Positions 48,868 to 60,861 are shown, counted from the stretch's first letter. The stretch is DNA of 64,000 nucleotides from Theocolax elegans (GCA_026168455.1 CM047426.1:39490175-39554174); one strand, 5' to 3'. Program-made: numbers and translations. The notes: generated from the letters alone by a model not told the origin.

Positions 48868-49841
48868 TTTGAATTATAAAAATTAAATAAAATTTAAATT
48901 TTAGGCCTTATTGGCAAAATAAATTCTCACAATTAAAAAAATTTATCGAACAAATTACAAAATAATTGCAAATCCCTATCAAATTATATGCAAATTCGCT
49001 TAACCAATTTAAATTTAATAACATCAACTAATTTGCAAAAAAAACAAAATATTATAAATCTGCAACTTGTTAAAATAAATTTTCTAATTGTTTACAAAAA
49101 AATAGAATAAAATTGAATTAACAAATATAATATTCAAAGTTTAAAAGAATTTAAAGACAAATTGTTTAAAGATAATAATTATTTAAAAAAAACAAAATTT
49201 TAAATTGCGAAGAAACGCTATTAAATTATTTTAATAATTTATAATAACAACAAAAAAAAATTAAATTGAATTCAAATTTAAAAAAAATAAATTAATTTAC
49301 TTTATTTGCGCACACGCTTACATACACATACATACATGTACCGCGATACGCTACAATACTTATATTTACCACGTAAATCACACACACACTTACACACACG
49401 CACGCGAAATAGACTAACTCAACCTAAATTGCGATTATACAGTTTACGACAAATTATTAAAAAAAACAATAATTTTATTTTCCGCGGTGTCGCTAATAAT
49501 TATTTAAATAAACAATTAAATAATAAAAGAAGCACGAAATAATTAAATTCGCAATACGCAAAAATTAAACGAAAAGAAAATTCGATTTAAGATTCAAATA
49601 ATATAAGATACGAAAGAATATTTTCGAAATGTATAGAAAGTACAATATTCAAATATTATTCGCAGCGTAAACACCGCGAATCACCGCGAAACGTAAACAA
49701 TGCGCTCGCTCGCTCTCGAAATGCTCGAAATAAGATCTCTTAATTTAACACGCCTATTGACTGAATTAAAACTTTTAAATATTAGAAATTAAATTTTGAG
49801 ACTATTAATTGTCAATCATATGCGTATCGCTAATTACCATG
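48868..49841 (-). other. Gypsy 5' leader
   Basis: About 970 bp of AT-rich sequence lie between the primer site and the first ORF. A run of CACACACTTACACACAC type lies at 49380-49400. No frame is convincing; packaging or splice-donor signals would be expected here. Confidence 0.6.
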
Positions 49842-49855
49842 CACGTTGGGCGCCA
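49842..49855 (-). other. Primer binding site, tRNA-Lys type
   Basis: On the minus strand TGGCGCCCAACGTG starts directly after the 5' LTR. These 14 bases are complementary to the 3' end of tRNA-Lys(CUU) as I remember it. Confidence 0.75.
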
Positions 49856-50657
49856 TGTAACGGTTTTGCTATTTTTAATAACAATAAATAAGATAATAAT
49901 AATTCAGAACCGTTAAAATAATAGTCTCATTTACGCGATCAGCCGCTCAGTAATAATACGACTATAATAAGCCGTATAGGCGGAGGCGGCGGTAATCTTT
50001 ATTTAGCGAAACGCGAGAAAAAGAGGGTAAACAATTAAATAAACAACAATGCAGTATTTAATTAATAACAGAAATAAATGTATTCGGGAAAAAACAATAA
50101 TACAGGCGCGTCGCAGCGCGCGAAACGCAGGTCAGTATACACGCGAGATAAATAAAGAGAGAAAGAGAGAGAGAGACTACAGAACTGACACTTACAGTGC
50201 TTGAGACGCGATCGATGGTCAAACAACCAGGTGAAGTCTGCGTAGTCGCTACTCTTTAGCTTCCTGGGCTGCGTCGTCGCCAAACAAACTATTGCAACTT
50301 CACTGGATCACCAGCACAGCACCAGGATCACAAGCACAGGGCGATCAAAATATGGAGAAAACAAATCGCAAGGTTTCTCACGTCAGTGGCAATTAATCAC
50401 ACGGTTGACTTTTAATCTCTCGGCGGTTGAGATTAGTCGCTCCACGGTTGAGTTTAATCTAAGTGCTCTCGCACTTACGAACCGAAAACTCTCTCTCTCT
50501 TTCCCTACTTTTACCTTTACGAAGGTCCGCGAAAATCGCCGAAAATCGTCGAACGCCGACCTGTAACAGCTGTATAATGATTAGTACATAGGCTAGACAG
50601 AGAGAGAGAATGTAACGAGCAATGTAATATAATCAAATATTACATTGATTCGTTACA
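49856..50657 (-). repeat. 5' LTR of the gypsy element
   Basis: 802 bp; differs from the other LTR by an extra A in a run near 50090. It should contain the promoter, reading leftwards. Confidence 0.95.
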
Positions 50658-51724
50658 ATATATATATATATATATATCTACATATATATATTAAATTACG
50701 TATATAATATTATATATATATATAATTATATGGAAAGGTATTTATCTGTACTCTTTATTATTGATTTGCTTTATGTTTTTAAAAATAAACTATTCCTCAG
50801 GTTATTGACTAAGACGGGGCCGTACTTAGTTCTCAATTTTTCAACCCAAAAGAGTTATAGACGACTGTCTATATAAGTCTCAAATACCCACATAACCCTC
50901 ATAAATAATAAACACTTTTGACTTTTTTTATGAAAAAACTATAAAAGCCTTATAATAATGCATCTTCTTTAGGATTATAACCAAAAAACGGGGTTACAAG
51001 GTCAAATAACCGAGCGTTACTTGCTTTTTTCGCGTTTTTAAAACGCTTGACTTCATAGGCGTCACAACCGCACATGCGCATAGTGCGCCCGTTCGTTCAG
51101 CTAATTATTTACTATTGTTTCTAATTGATTCCCATTAATAAATACAAAGTTTGACGATTGTACAATTACGTACAGATAATGTACATTTTTTTATTTATTC
51201 ATAATAGAGTTAAATATCAATGATTCGGAGGGTACAATTACTTTTTCCACAAATTCTGGTAATTAATAATAATAATGCGACGATGGATATTTTATCAATG
51301 CCTCCCATGCATTTTTTCCCTTTTTTACGATTTTAAAATCTCGTGCGGTTGAAAAGCTCGTGTGCATGCGAAACTCGCACTTCCGTTGGCCGCGCATGCG
51401 CAGTAGCTGAAAACGGACTGTCAATCAGACGATATTGCTTTTTTAATATTATTGCGTTATACCGTTATTTTTTCGAAAAAGTGAGGGTGGTACAATTAAG
51501 TACGAAAAAGGTACAATTTTTTTGGGCGCCTACGTTGACGTAAAAGCGATTCTAAAACGAGTAACCGACCTTTCAATATTCCCATACTTTGGCATTTTTT
51601 TCTCAAAAACTATGAGGGTACAATTAAAATTTCTTGCATTTTTGAAAAGTACAATTAGAAATACAGCCGATAGCATTTTTTTTCATGAAATTCCATGGGT
51701 TGGTGGGCTGGGGTAGTGTCGGTA

Positions 51725-53063
51725 CCCCAGCTTGCAAATATGCCGTATTTGCTATAAAAAAATACTACAAGGCGGCATTTAAACTGCATTTTTTTAAAAA
51801 ATTGGTTTCGAAAACTGCACCCTTATCAATTTTCCGAAAAAAATGAAATATGCAGGTTTCGATTGCCGAATATTGAAACAAGGATATCTCGTCAATAAAA
51901 CAATGTATCCGTACCATTCGAACGTTATAAAATTGCACCCAAAAGCTTATTTAAACTGCACCCTCGCTAAAATTTGCATATTTTGAATAATGAGTTTATA
52001 AATAATAAAAAACCAATTATGTATATTCATCTAGTGATAAACTGCGTATGCGCGTTTACAAAATGGCCGACTAGGCGGGAATTAAATAATAATTCAAATT
52101 TAAGCTCTGAACAGATTTAAGCTGTAGTCGCTCAATACGTACGAATAAAATATTGTTCAATTCTCATAATTTGTCATATTAAAAAATTCTATTTTTAATC
52201 AATTTTATTCTAAAAACTACATCCCCTTAATTTAGTTAGAAAAATTGTATACGTTCGGTGTGCGACTCGATAATTCAAATATGGATATCTGGTAAGTAAG
52301 AAAATATATCGGTATAATTCCAATGCCAAAAACTGCATCCATGCTCTTTTAAACTGCACCCTCGCTAAAATTTGCATATTTTGAATAATGAGTTTATAAA
52401 TAATAAAAAACCAATTATGTATATTCATCTAGTGATAAAGCGCGTATGCGCATGTAACAATGGCAAACTTGTAAAACAATATTTCTATTAAGCCAAGAGT
52501 AACTCCATGGGATGCCTACTTGTCAGTAAATTATAAAATTCATAATGTAAATATCTATAAATCATAATAATACTTTAGAATTACTAGTAATTGATCATTG
52601 CATGTACATTGAAAATAATAATCTTTTTTATTATAAATATGATCATTTTTCTAGGATTCTAGTAAAAAATTCAGCGTTTTAATTTAAAATATTATTTTAA
52701 TCCCGCCTAGTCGACCATTTTTTAATCGCGCATGCGCATACGCGCTTTATCACTAGATGAATATACATAATTGGTTTTTTATTATTTATAAACTCATTAT
52801 TCAAAATATGCAAAATTTAGCGAGGGTGCAGTTTAAATGAGCTTGGGTGCAGTTTTTTAACGTTCGAATGGTACGGATACATTGTTTTATTGACGAGATA
52901 TCCTTGTTTCAATATTCGGCAATCGGAACCTGCATGCTTCATTTTTTTCGGAAAATTGATAAGGGTGCAGTTTTCGAAACCAATTTTTTTAGAAAATGCA
53001 GTTTAAATACCGCCTCGTAGTATTTTTTTTATAGCAAATACGGCATATTTGCAGGCTGGGGTA
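51725..53063. mobile_element. Palindromic element ~1.3 kb beside the gypsy LTR
   Basis: ACCCCAGCTTGCAAATATGC, CGTATTTGCTAT, ACCGTACCATTCGAACG-type and TGCACCCTCGCTAAAATTTG blocks at 51725-52090 are mirrored at 52690-53063 (ending GCATATTTGCAGGCTGGGGT). The centre (52095-52690) repeats part of the arm: the 100-bp block at 51945-52040 recurs at about 52345-52440. It abuts the element ending at 51722, with which it shares the GGCTGGGGTA end motif. Confidence 0.75.
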
Positions 53064-53100
53064 TAGGTGGTCTGAACGAGACACATCGCCTGCCCACAGC

Positions 53101-53273
53101 TGTGGCAGCAACATAAATTATAATTATCTAAATTGAATTAGTATTATTGAAGTCTGTGATCTTTGTAGATAATAATGCATAAACGGAACTGACTCACACG
53201 ATCATTTCAAGACCTGCACAAATGTAAAGCTCGCGGTAATAAGTATTAGCTGTGTTGTGATTTGCCCGCGACA
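53101..53273 (+). repeat. 5' LTR of second gypsy element, copy 1
   Basis: Starts TGTGGCAGCAACA and ends GCGACA, followed at once by ACTGGTGACCCCG, a primer site of the type common in invertebrate Ty3/gypsy elements. 173 bp is short for an LTR. The start is inferred from the TG rule only. Confidence 0.5.
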
Positions 53274-53478
53274 ACTGGTGACCCCGCGCTTTGAAAGTCA
53301 GTAAGTGCCCACTCAACTATGTGGTTCGGCGGCAACGAACCCAGACTACGACTCCTACGAGTACGATAAGGAAATAACGTGCCGCTCAAGAACTCTCTGC
53401 ACGTAATCGAAACAGTAATGACCGGTAGCGCAGCGCTCAGGCATCGGCTCAGACAACGGCATGCTACCTGTTGACAGA

Positions 53479-54558
53479 AAAATAACGTGATTATTTCGTT
53501 GTAAATTTCCAAGAGAAAAGTATGTAGTATAATTCTCTAAAAAGAATTAGGTAAAAACAAATAAAATTGTCAAAAAAACATAAATAGATAAAAAAAGTAT
53601 TACACATTTTTCTGTTTATGTTAGTTATTCACCCATCCACTTATTAACCGCGGTCAATGCTGCTTAACTTTCAGGATCAATCATTTCTCAGTCTATTCTC
53701 AATGCTACATTCACAAACAGTTACAAAGATAATAAAACATATTTGTAGACATCTCAAAAGCCCAATTAGAATTTATTTTAATGGTATTAATTTTAATGGA
53801 ACTAAACATATTTTTAAAAATGTGGACAATTTCATACAAATTAAAATTTTAATGCACACATCGGTACCATATTAGAAAAACAATATATTTAGTAAAATAT
53901 TGAAGCAAATTCATATTAATTGTAACTAGGTTTTTTGAAACGTCTAACAAATATGTTTTCATTATAATAACATATGTTATTACTTCCATGCATACTGATT
54001 TTAGTATTTTTATTGTTTGATTTACTATCTTCTAGCTGCTACATTCACAAACAGTTACGAAAATAATGAAAACATATTTGTAGACGTTTCAAAAAACCTA
54101 GTTACAATTAATATGAATTGCTTCAATATTTTACTAAATATATATTGTTTTTCTAATATGGTACCGATGTGTGCATTAAAATTTTAACTTGTATGAAATT
54201 GTCCACATTTTTAAAAATATGTTTATTCCATTAAAATTAATACCATTAAAATAAATTCTAATTGGGCTTTTTGAGATGTCTACAAATATGTTTTTATTAT
54301 CTTTGTAACTGTTTGTGAATGTAGCATTGAGAATATACTGAGAAATGATTGATCCTGAAAGTTAAGCAGCATTGACCGCGGTTAATAAGTGGATGGGTGA
54401 ATAACTAACATAAACAGAAAAATGTGTAATACTTTTTTTTATCTATTTTATGTTTTTTTGACGATTTTATTTGTTTTTACCTAATTTTTTTTAGAGAATT
54501 ATACTACATACTTTTCTCTTGGAAATTTACAACGAAATAATCACGTTATTTAACATGT
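53479..54558. mobile_element. 1.1-kb palindrome whose arms contain 5S-promoter-like sequence
   Basis: Arms at 53479-about 53970 and about 54065-54558 are reverse complements, from AATAACGTGATTATTTCG outward to the loop (about 53970-54030). Each arm contains a 5S-like block: in the right arm GAAAGTTAAGCAGCATTGAC, then GCGGTTAATAAGTGGATGGG and TGA (54356-54403); the mirror is at 53628-53675. It inserts into a copy of the gypsy leader after TGTTGACAGAAA. Confidence 0.8.
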
Positions 54559-54892
54559 AAAAAATCATGTGATTAAACACGTGTTACGGTATGTGATTAA
54601 TCACTTTTATTAATCACATATAAATGAACTTTTATTGTTTTATTACTCTGCGTGTAACTCTGATTCATCGCAGATTCAGTAAACATTCAATACCGATTTT
54701 GTACTGATTCAATCCTGATTTTGCACTGATTCTGTACCAATTCAATTCTGCGTTTTGGGAAAAAGTTACTGCAGATTCAGTACTGATTTTACTCTGATTC
54801 GGTGATGATGTTATATTGATGCAATGATGATTTCATATTGATTTCAATATGAAATCAGTACTGAATCAGCGTGAATTTTTTTAACAGGGTAA
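54559..54892. repeat. Short-motif degenerate repeat (CTGATT/GATTCAGT)
   Basis: From 54650 to 54880 variants of GATTCAGTACTGATTTT recur with 10-12-base spacing, ending in the palindrome-like TTTCATATTGATTTCAATATGAAA. The upstream part has TTAATCAC and CACGTG motifs. No gene is seen. Confidence 0.5.
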
Positions 54893-56049
54893 GCTTATTT
54901 AAACTGCACCCTCGCTAAAATTTGCATATTTTGAATAATGAGTTTATAAATAATAAAAAACCAATTATGTATATTCATCTAGTGATAAACTGCGTATGCG
55001 CGTTTACAAAATGGCCGACTAGGCGGGAATTAAATAATAATTCAAATTTAAGCTCTGAACAGATTTAAGCTGTAGTCGCTCAATACGTACGAATAAAATA
55101 TTGTTCAATTCTCATAATTTGTCATATTAAAAAATTCTATTTTTAATCAATTTTATTCTAAAAACTACATCCCCTTAATTTAGTTAGAAAAATTGTATAC
55201 GTTCGGTGTGCGACTCGATAATTCAAATATGGATATCTGGTAAGTAAGAAAATATATCGGTATAATTCCAATGCCAAAAAACTGCATCCATGCTCTTTTA
55301 AACTGCACCCTCGCTAAAATTTGCATATTTTGAATAATGAGTTTATAAATAATAAAAAACCAATTATGTATATTCATCTAGTGATAAAGCGCGTATGCGC
55401 ATGTAACAATGGCAAACTTGTAAAACAATATTTCTATTAAGCCAAGAGTAACTCCATGGGATGCCTACTTGTCAGTAAATTATAAAATTCATAATGTAAA
55501 TATCTATAAATCATAATAATACTTTAGAATTACTAGTAATTGATCATTGCATGTACATTGAAAATAATAATCTTTTTTATTATAAATATGATCATTTTTC
55601 TAGGATTCTAGTAAAAAATTCAGCGTTTTAATTTAAAATATTATTTTAATCCCGCCTAGTCGACCATTTTTTAATCGCGCATGCGCATACGCGCTTTATC
55701 ACTAGATGAATATACATAATTGGTTTTTTATTATTTATAAACTCATTATTCAAAATATGCAAAATTTAGCGAGGGTGCAGTTTAAATGAGCTTGGGTGCA
55801 GTTTTTTAACGTTCGAATGGTACGGATACATTGTTTTATTGACGAGATATCCTTGTTTCAATATTCGGCAATCGGAACCTGCATGCTTCATTTTTTTCGG
55901 AAAATTGATAAGGGTGCAGTTTTCGAAACCAATTTTTTTAGAAAATGCAGTTTAAATACCGCCTCGTAGTATTTTTTTTATAGCAAATACGGCATATTTG
56001 CAGGCTGGGGTATAGGTGGTCTGAACGAGACACATCGCCTGCCCACAGC

Positions 56050-56223
56050 TGTGGCAGCAACATAAATTATAATTATCTAAATTGAATTAGTATTATTGAA
56101 GTCTGTGATCTTTGTAGATAATAAATGCATAAACGGAACTGACTCACACGATCATTTCAAGACCTGCACAAATGTAAAGCTCGCGGTAATAAGTATTAGC
56201 TGTGTTGTGATTTGCCCGCGACA
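56050..56223 (+). repeat. 5' LTR of second gypsy element, copy 2
   Basis: 174 bp, nearly identical to 53101-53273, followed by the same primer site. Confidence 0.5.
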
Positions 56224-56410
56224 ACTGGTGACCCCGCGCTTTGAAAGTCAGTAAGTGCCCACTCAACTATGTGGTTCGGCGGCAACGAACCCAGACTACG
56301 ACTCCTACGAGTACGATAAGGAAATAACGTGCCGCTCAAGAACTCTCTGCACGTAATCGAAACAGTAATGACCGGTAGCGCAGCGCTCAGGCATCGGCTC
56401 AGACAACGGC

Positions 56411-57514
56411 ATGCTACCTGTTGACAGAAAGAGGCCCAGGTACATCTCTGCGCACGATTCTATCATCGAGGGTGACGACCGGAACGTACGTACGCGCATA
56501 GACAACGAAAACCAGGCAAGTTATCAAATGATAGATTCGCGTCAGCCATCTTTGGACGCCGTAATCCCGCCTTTTGCGAACGTCGCTTCCCCGCCATTTT
56601 GGATCGCGCCCTCCCCCATCCTCAACAACAGAGCCCATTGCGCACTTGTCTATTGCCGACGCAATCACACCGACTGTATTCGCCGCACCCTCAGCGCCAA
56701 TAATACGACCATGCGTGTTTTCGTCTTTGGTTCGAACGGTCTAACCTACAAGAATCAACGGCGAACATGACCGACTCGCAAGTCGACTCTCTCGGCCAAT
56801 GCCGACTGCCACCGTTTTGGAAACGACAACCAAACCCCTGGTTCTTTAACATTGTATCAATCTTCCAGAATCAGTGCGTATACATTCGGAGGAAACCAAA
56901 AGTACCATTATGCCATCACGGCTCTCGACAGTACCGCTATGCTCGAGCTCACCGACATCCTCGAAGCAGTGCCTGATACCAACAAGTACGTTTATCTCAA
57001 ATAGGCCATCATGGAGCGATTTTCGGAAACGGTCGACAAACAATTACACAAGGGACTCAACGAAATCGAATTAGAAGACTTGAAGCCGTCCCAACTGCTC
57101 CGCTAAATGCGCGCACTGGCAGCTGGGAAAAAGGTATTTGAGGACGTCATCCGATTTCGCTGGTTTGCTCTCCTGCCCACGCACACGCAGCGGGTGCTCA
57201 AAATCTTCAAACCAAACTCACTTGACGAATACGCAGCTGCGGCGGACGAGCTAATGGATGTGTCCGCTGGTCCGTCAGTATTTGCCACGAGCGCTCAGGC
57301 CAACCATAACCTCTTTGCCTCGCAACACGACGTCGCTGCAGTGTGCAAAGCCGAGACGCCTAAGTTCACCGAGGCGCTCGGCTTACTCGTCAGTCTGAAC
57401 CGCCAACTTTTTGAAAAAATTGATGCATTAACGGCTGATCCACATACTTCTTCGCAGGAGAATCGCCGAAACCGTTCCCGCTCGAGGACGCGCAGCACGT
57501 CCCCTATTACAAAA
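56411..57514 (+). pseudogene. gag: Gag of second gypsy element, broken
   Basis: A basic N-terminal segment starts near 56411. The capsid part is readable through a frameshift near 56870 and two in-frame stops (57002-57004 and 57104-57106): CRLPPFWKRQPNPWF, YHYAITALDSTAML, ERFSETVDKQLHKGL, MRALAAGKKVFED and FRWFALLPTHTQRVL, then an Arg/Ser-rich tail. This follows the Gag pattern of Ty3/gypsy elements with LPPFWxxxPxxWF and RLPxxxQxIL motifs. The breaks make it a dead copy. Confidence 0.8.
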
Positions 57515-57947
57515 TCTCACGTGAGATCTCATGCCAAAATCTCATCCCACTTTTCACCCGGACCACTGCTTAAACTTCTCAAATAATAGGAAATCAATTT
57601 ATGTATATGGTGAGTCACTTATTAAGTGATAACACCCCCCAGATGAGTTCAAAAATCAAGGTTTCAAAGCGTTTTAAGCATATTTTCGATTTTTAGAAAT
57701 ATTTTTGATCGTTGAAAATTTCTTACGTGAGTTCTCACGTGAGATCTCACGTGAGAAATTTCTAAAAATCGAAAATATGTCTGAAACGCTTTCAAACCTC
57801 GATTTTTGGACTCATCTGGGGGGTGTTATCACTTAGTAAGTGACTCACCATATTCATAAATTGATTTCCTATTATTTGAGAAGTTTAAGCAGCGGTCCGA
57901 GTGAAAAGTCGGATGAGATTTTGGCATGAGATCTCACGTGAGATCAG
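57515..57947. mobile_element. 430-bp palindrome inside gypsy gag
   Basis: The ends CTCACGTGAGATCTCATGCC and GGCATGAGATCTCACGTGAG are exact reverse complements, and most of the interior is palindromic as well (for example AGTGATAACACCCCCCAGATG against CATCTGGGGGGTGTTATCACT). The centre (57724-57765) repeats CTCACGTGAGATCTCACGTG. The gag frame is interrupted here and the nucleocapsid resumes directly after it. Confidence 0.85.
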
Positions 57948-58372
57948 GAGTTTGTTACTACCATCGTAGATTTGGCACCAACGCGCAAAAATGTGTTAAA
58001 CCCTGCACATTTGACCAGAGGAACCAGGGAAACTAAATGAACCGACGTCAGTCCTGGCTATTGGCGACGGTCCTTCACCAAGCCAGCCCGCTGTCTGTCT
58101 AGCAACTGCCATTCAGAAAAAGGAGAAGCGACTATCTGCACGACCGTGACTCGTATATAAAGTTTCTCGTCGATTCCGGCTCAGAGGTCTCACTATAATA
58201 CCACGACCTCGTGGCTGTTAATTAGCACCAACTCAAACTCTACGCTGCTTTTTTGGCCTCAGACGCACACTGACATAATGGTCTTTCATAATCGCAGACG
58301 CATCTACTCCAGTCATCGGTGGCGACTTCCTGGCGCACTACGGACTTACATTATGATTTGAGTTTGAAATTG
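57948..58372 (+). pseudogene. pol: Nucleocapsid end and protease of second gypsy element, broken
   Basis: 57954-58037 reads VCYYHRRFGTNAQKCVKPCT, the CxxxH...C...C zinc-knuckle pattern found at the Gag end of many gypsy elements. The protease DSG motif (KFLVDSGSEVSL) lies at about 58160-58200. IIADASTPVIGGDFLAHYGL at about 58290-58350 is the region just before RT. Several frame breaks and stops lie between. The similarity ends at the (AT)n run at 58377. Confidence 0.75.
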
Positions 58373-60014
58373 GTGTGTATATATATATATAATATGTTAC
58401 ATTTACGACATTTGCGACACATTTATAACATAAAATACATTTACGACATATGTCGTATAGAAAAAGCAGAAAGTTTACCCATCCCTGATAGATGGTCAGC
58501 ACGGCGGCATGGGACGATACTTACTTGGTTTTCCATATAATAGTCCAGTGAAAATAGGTCTGAAATCGACTTGTCACAGAAATGGCTGCATTTTTTATAT
58601 TTGGTAAATCGAGGTCGGAGAAAACGATTCTGAAATTTGCAGCTTCCTAGGTCCAGGGACCTATGCGAAATAAGTGTTTAAAAGTTAATTTAAATTATAT
58701 CTCAATAACCGTTGGGTTTACAGAAAAACGATTAGTGCCAAATGGAAGAACATACAATTTAGCATCGGAAACGATCCTTTATTCGATTTTTGTAAGTGTA
58801 AAATTTTGAGATAATAAAACCCTGGTGAAAGTATAATTTGTAAATTATCGTACAATTTTGCATATTTTTGTACATTTCTGTACATTTCTGTACATTTTTG
58901 GTACATTATTGGTACTTATTAGACTTTTGTACAGAAATGTACAGAAGTGTACAAAAATGTCCGAGAATATTCGGAAATGTACTATAATGATTGTTTGAGG
59001 TTTGCTTTGAGCAAAAAACAACTAAATTAATTAGCATACGTCGTTTTGATAGACATTTGTTATAATTTCATAATTATAGTTTGTTTTTGCTGATCCAATA
59101 ATAGTTATCGTTAGATGATCATACTTTTTTATTTTAACATCAAGAGGAATGTTTGATTTTTAATCAAATTCGTCTATATTGACTTATACGTTGTAGACTC
59201 ACAAATAAGTCATATAAATTATTATATAACTGTTTATAAAAGAAATTAAATATAAGGGAAACAATACTAAGTCAGTAATATATTTAACAAATACTTTTAT
59301 TTGAATTCACGCTTTTTATAGTTTCAAACAGAAAATACAAAATAAATATTTCGGTAGTTAAATTTAATGTTAAGAATTCACACTTATGTATAGTAGCATA
59401 TAGATGGCGAACTCTCCAGCAGACCGTGGTAGGCGCTTGTGTCGCTCTTCTGTCTTGTTCGGCATTCTTTCAAAATCGTTCAAGTCGACCGGACGCGTTA
59501 GCCAATTTTAGATGTTCGTGTTGTTTGGTGTTTAATATCTTTGTAAATGGGAATACTTAATAAATTTATATTAATTAAAACAAAGTGCTTGTGCGTGTAA
59601 GTGACTTTCATTGTACGCATCCCCTTCCCCAACTCCACTAAAAGAATAAGAAAAACAACATTTAAACTACATTAAATCTATATTATTCACATTTGTTTAT
59701 CACATCTTTTTAATCTTAATTTTTAATTACATTGACGATATATTTAAAACACTTTTATAGTTTTAAATACGTAATTAAGGAACTAAACGTGATACTTTAG
59801 TTTAAATACATTGAAATCAAATATTTATTTTACGCAATTTTTCATTCAACTGCGCAATTAATATTTCCCTTCTCAAATTATAATAAAGGAAGTACTATTT
59901 CAATATTTGTCACGCACATGTTGCTGTAATTCTACATTTTAATTATTTTTATTTTTCTTATTTATGATAGAAGTGTGTCATTGATCACCGAAATATTACA
60001 AGGCACAACAAGTA

Positions 60015-60051
<37 letters not shown>

Positions 60052-60640
60052 TAATAAAATATAACGTATATATTTATGCAAATTAAATAATTAATTTATA
60101 TCAAATAAATTAACATGTTTACACTTGAAGCATAACTTTATTCAATACCATTGAATCTTTATACTATTGTACTTTTCTATGTACACGGAGAAATAAGTTT
60201 AAATAAAAATTACTATATTCTTCATGGAATTGAGCAATAAATTCAGATAATAAGGAATTTTGCTATGCGCTTGGTAATATTTGCTGTACCTTTTCTAATT
60301 TATGGAATTATTTTCCTTTAAATATTACAATATAACGTAGTAAAAATTTGAAATAATAAAATATAAAAACGTTAGTTATTAAATAATAAATAAATGAATT
60401 GAAAAAAATAACTCGAATTTATTTTCAATTTTTACGAAACTTAATAGCAAAATTTATTGTATTTTAAAAATTAAAAGAAACTTTTGCGTTTTTATAAAAC
60501 TAGTATAGTAAAATTTAATAAACGCTTTTTCGAATATCTATAATATCTTAAAGATTGGCAATAGACTTCAACTTTTTATAAACTAGTATAGTAAAATTTA
60601 ATATACTTATTTTCAAATATATATAGCTTATTTAGCTGCA
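58373..60640. other. AT-rich DNA with simple repeats
   Basis: No gene is recognised. A GC-richer patch at 59400-59640 (GACCGTGGTAGGCGC, GTCGACCGGACGCG) could be a retroelement relic. (TAA)n lies at about 60018-60050. A 45-bp block (AACTAGTATAGTAAAATTTA) occurs twice, at 60499 and 60582. Confidence 0.5.
58862..58958. repeat. TGTACA-rich inverted repeat
   Basis: TTTTGTACATTTCTGTACAT repeats on one side and ATGTACAGAAGTGTACAAAA mirrors it 50 bases later, giving a strong hairpin made of a 10-bp tandem motif. Confidence 0.6.
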
Positions 60641-60861
60641 GATATTATGTTCAACGAATCTCGTGACCGCTGGTTTACCCAAAAGGTCCGCGCGATCGTA
60701 AACATTTTGGTGCGTGCGTAACGCGTTGAATATTAGTGTGGCAGAGGTGAGCGTGCGAGTTACAGCGAGTGAAAAGGTCGCAGAAAAAATATTAACAACA
60801 TTGCCTAATTGAGAGGAAATATTATAAGCAATATCGATAATATTCAACTGGATCATCTACT
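60640..60861 (+). other. Possible 5' untranslated exon of the right-edge gene
   Basis: A GC-richer segment ends in CTACT followed by GTAAGT at 60862, a strong splice donor. Stops in all useful frames and no long ATG frame suggest a non-coding leader. The link to downstream exons is inferred from position only. Confidence 0.35.

Larger units (their letters stand above)
36126..50657 (-). mobile_element. Ty3/gypsy LTR retrotransposon with both LTRs, internally duplicated
   Basis: The element lies on the minus strand: 5' LTR 49856-50657, primer site 49842-49855, an extra ORF, gag, pol (PR-RT-RH-IN), a third ORF, a polypurine tract and 3' LTR 36126-36926. The protease-RT-RNase H-integrase order makes it Ty3/gypsy. 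Two internal direct duplications divide it into overlapping blocks A (49855-about 45470), B (about 45469-41185) and C (41184-36927). Without them the element would be about 9.4 kb. It sits in an (AT)n tract, so a short target duplication such as TATAT cannot be proven. Confidence 0.92.
34812..51722. mobile_element. Palindromic element split by a gypsy retrotransposon
   Basis: The left arm (34812-about 36075) and right arm (about 50740-51722) are reverse complements. The outer edges are CTACCCCAGCCC and GGGCTGGGGTAG; next come AATGCTAATCGACGTA / GATAGCATT and repeated AATTGTACC blocks, and inside TTTTGGGTTGAAAAATTGAG / CTCAATTTTTCAACCCAAAA and GATTTGCTTTATG. The two arms meet in an (AT)n tract where the gypsy element is inserted. 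The left arm contains a ~350-bp internal direct repeat (35290-35495 and 35642-35848, both with AATTGTACCACCTGAG), so the arms differ in length. The family is related to 28150-29240. Confidence 0.8.
51945..56428. repeat. 1.53-kb direct duplication flanking a 1.4-kb insertion
   Basis: 51945-53478 and 54893-56428 are nearly identical (starting AAGCTTATTTAAACTGCACC and ending CCTGTTGACAGAAA). The unit holds part of the palindrome, a 173-bp LTR and the gypsy leader up to the gag start. In the first copy the gag is replaced at 53479 by palindromic sequence; in the second it continues. Differences are mainly one-base indels (for example TAATAATGC against TAATAAATGC). Confidence 0.88.
56050..58372 (+). 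mobile_element. Second Ty3/gypsy element, 5' part, decayed
   Basis: Plus-strand order: LTR 56050-56223, primer site (ACTGGTGACCCCG at 56224), leader, gag from 56411, nucleocapsid and protease to about 58372, where it stops in an (AT)n tract. RT, RNase H, integrase and the 3' LTR are absent. A palindrome (57515-57947) interrupts it. The wording of its gag and protease differs from the minus-strand element, so it is another family. Confidence 0.8.
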
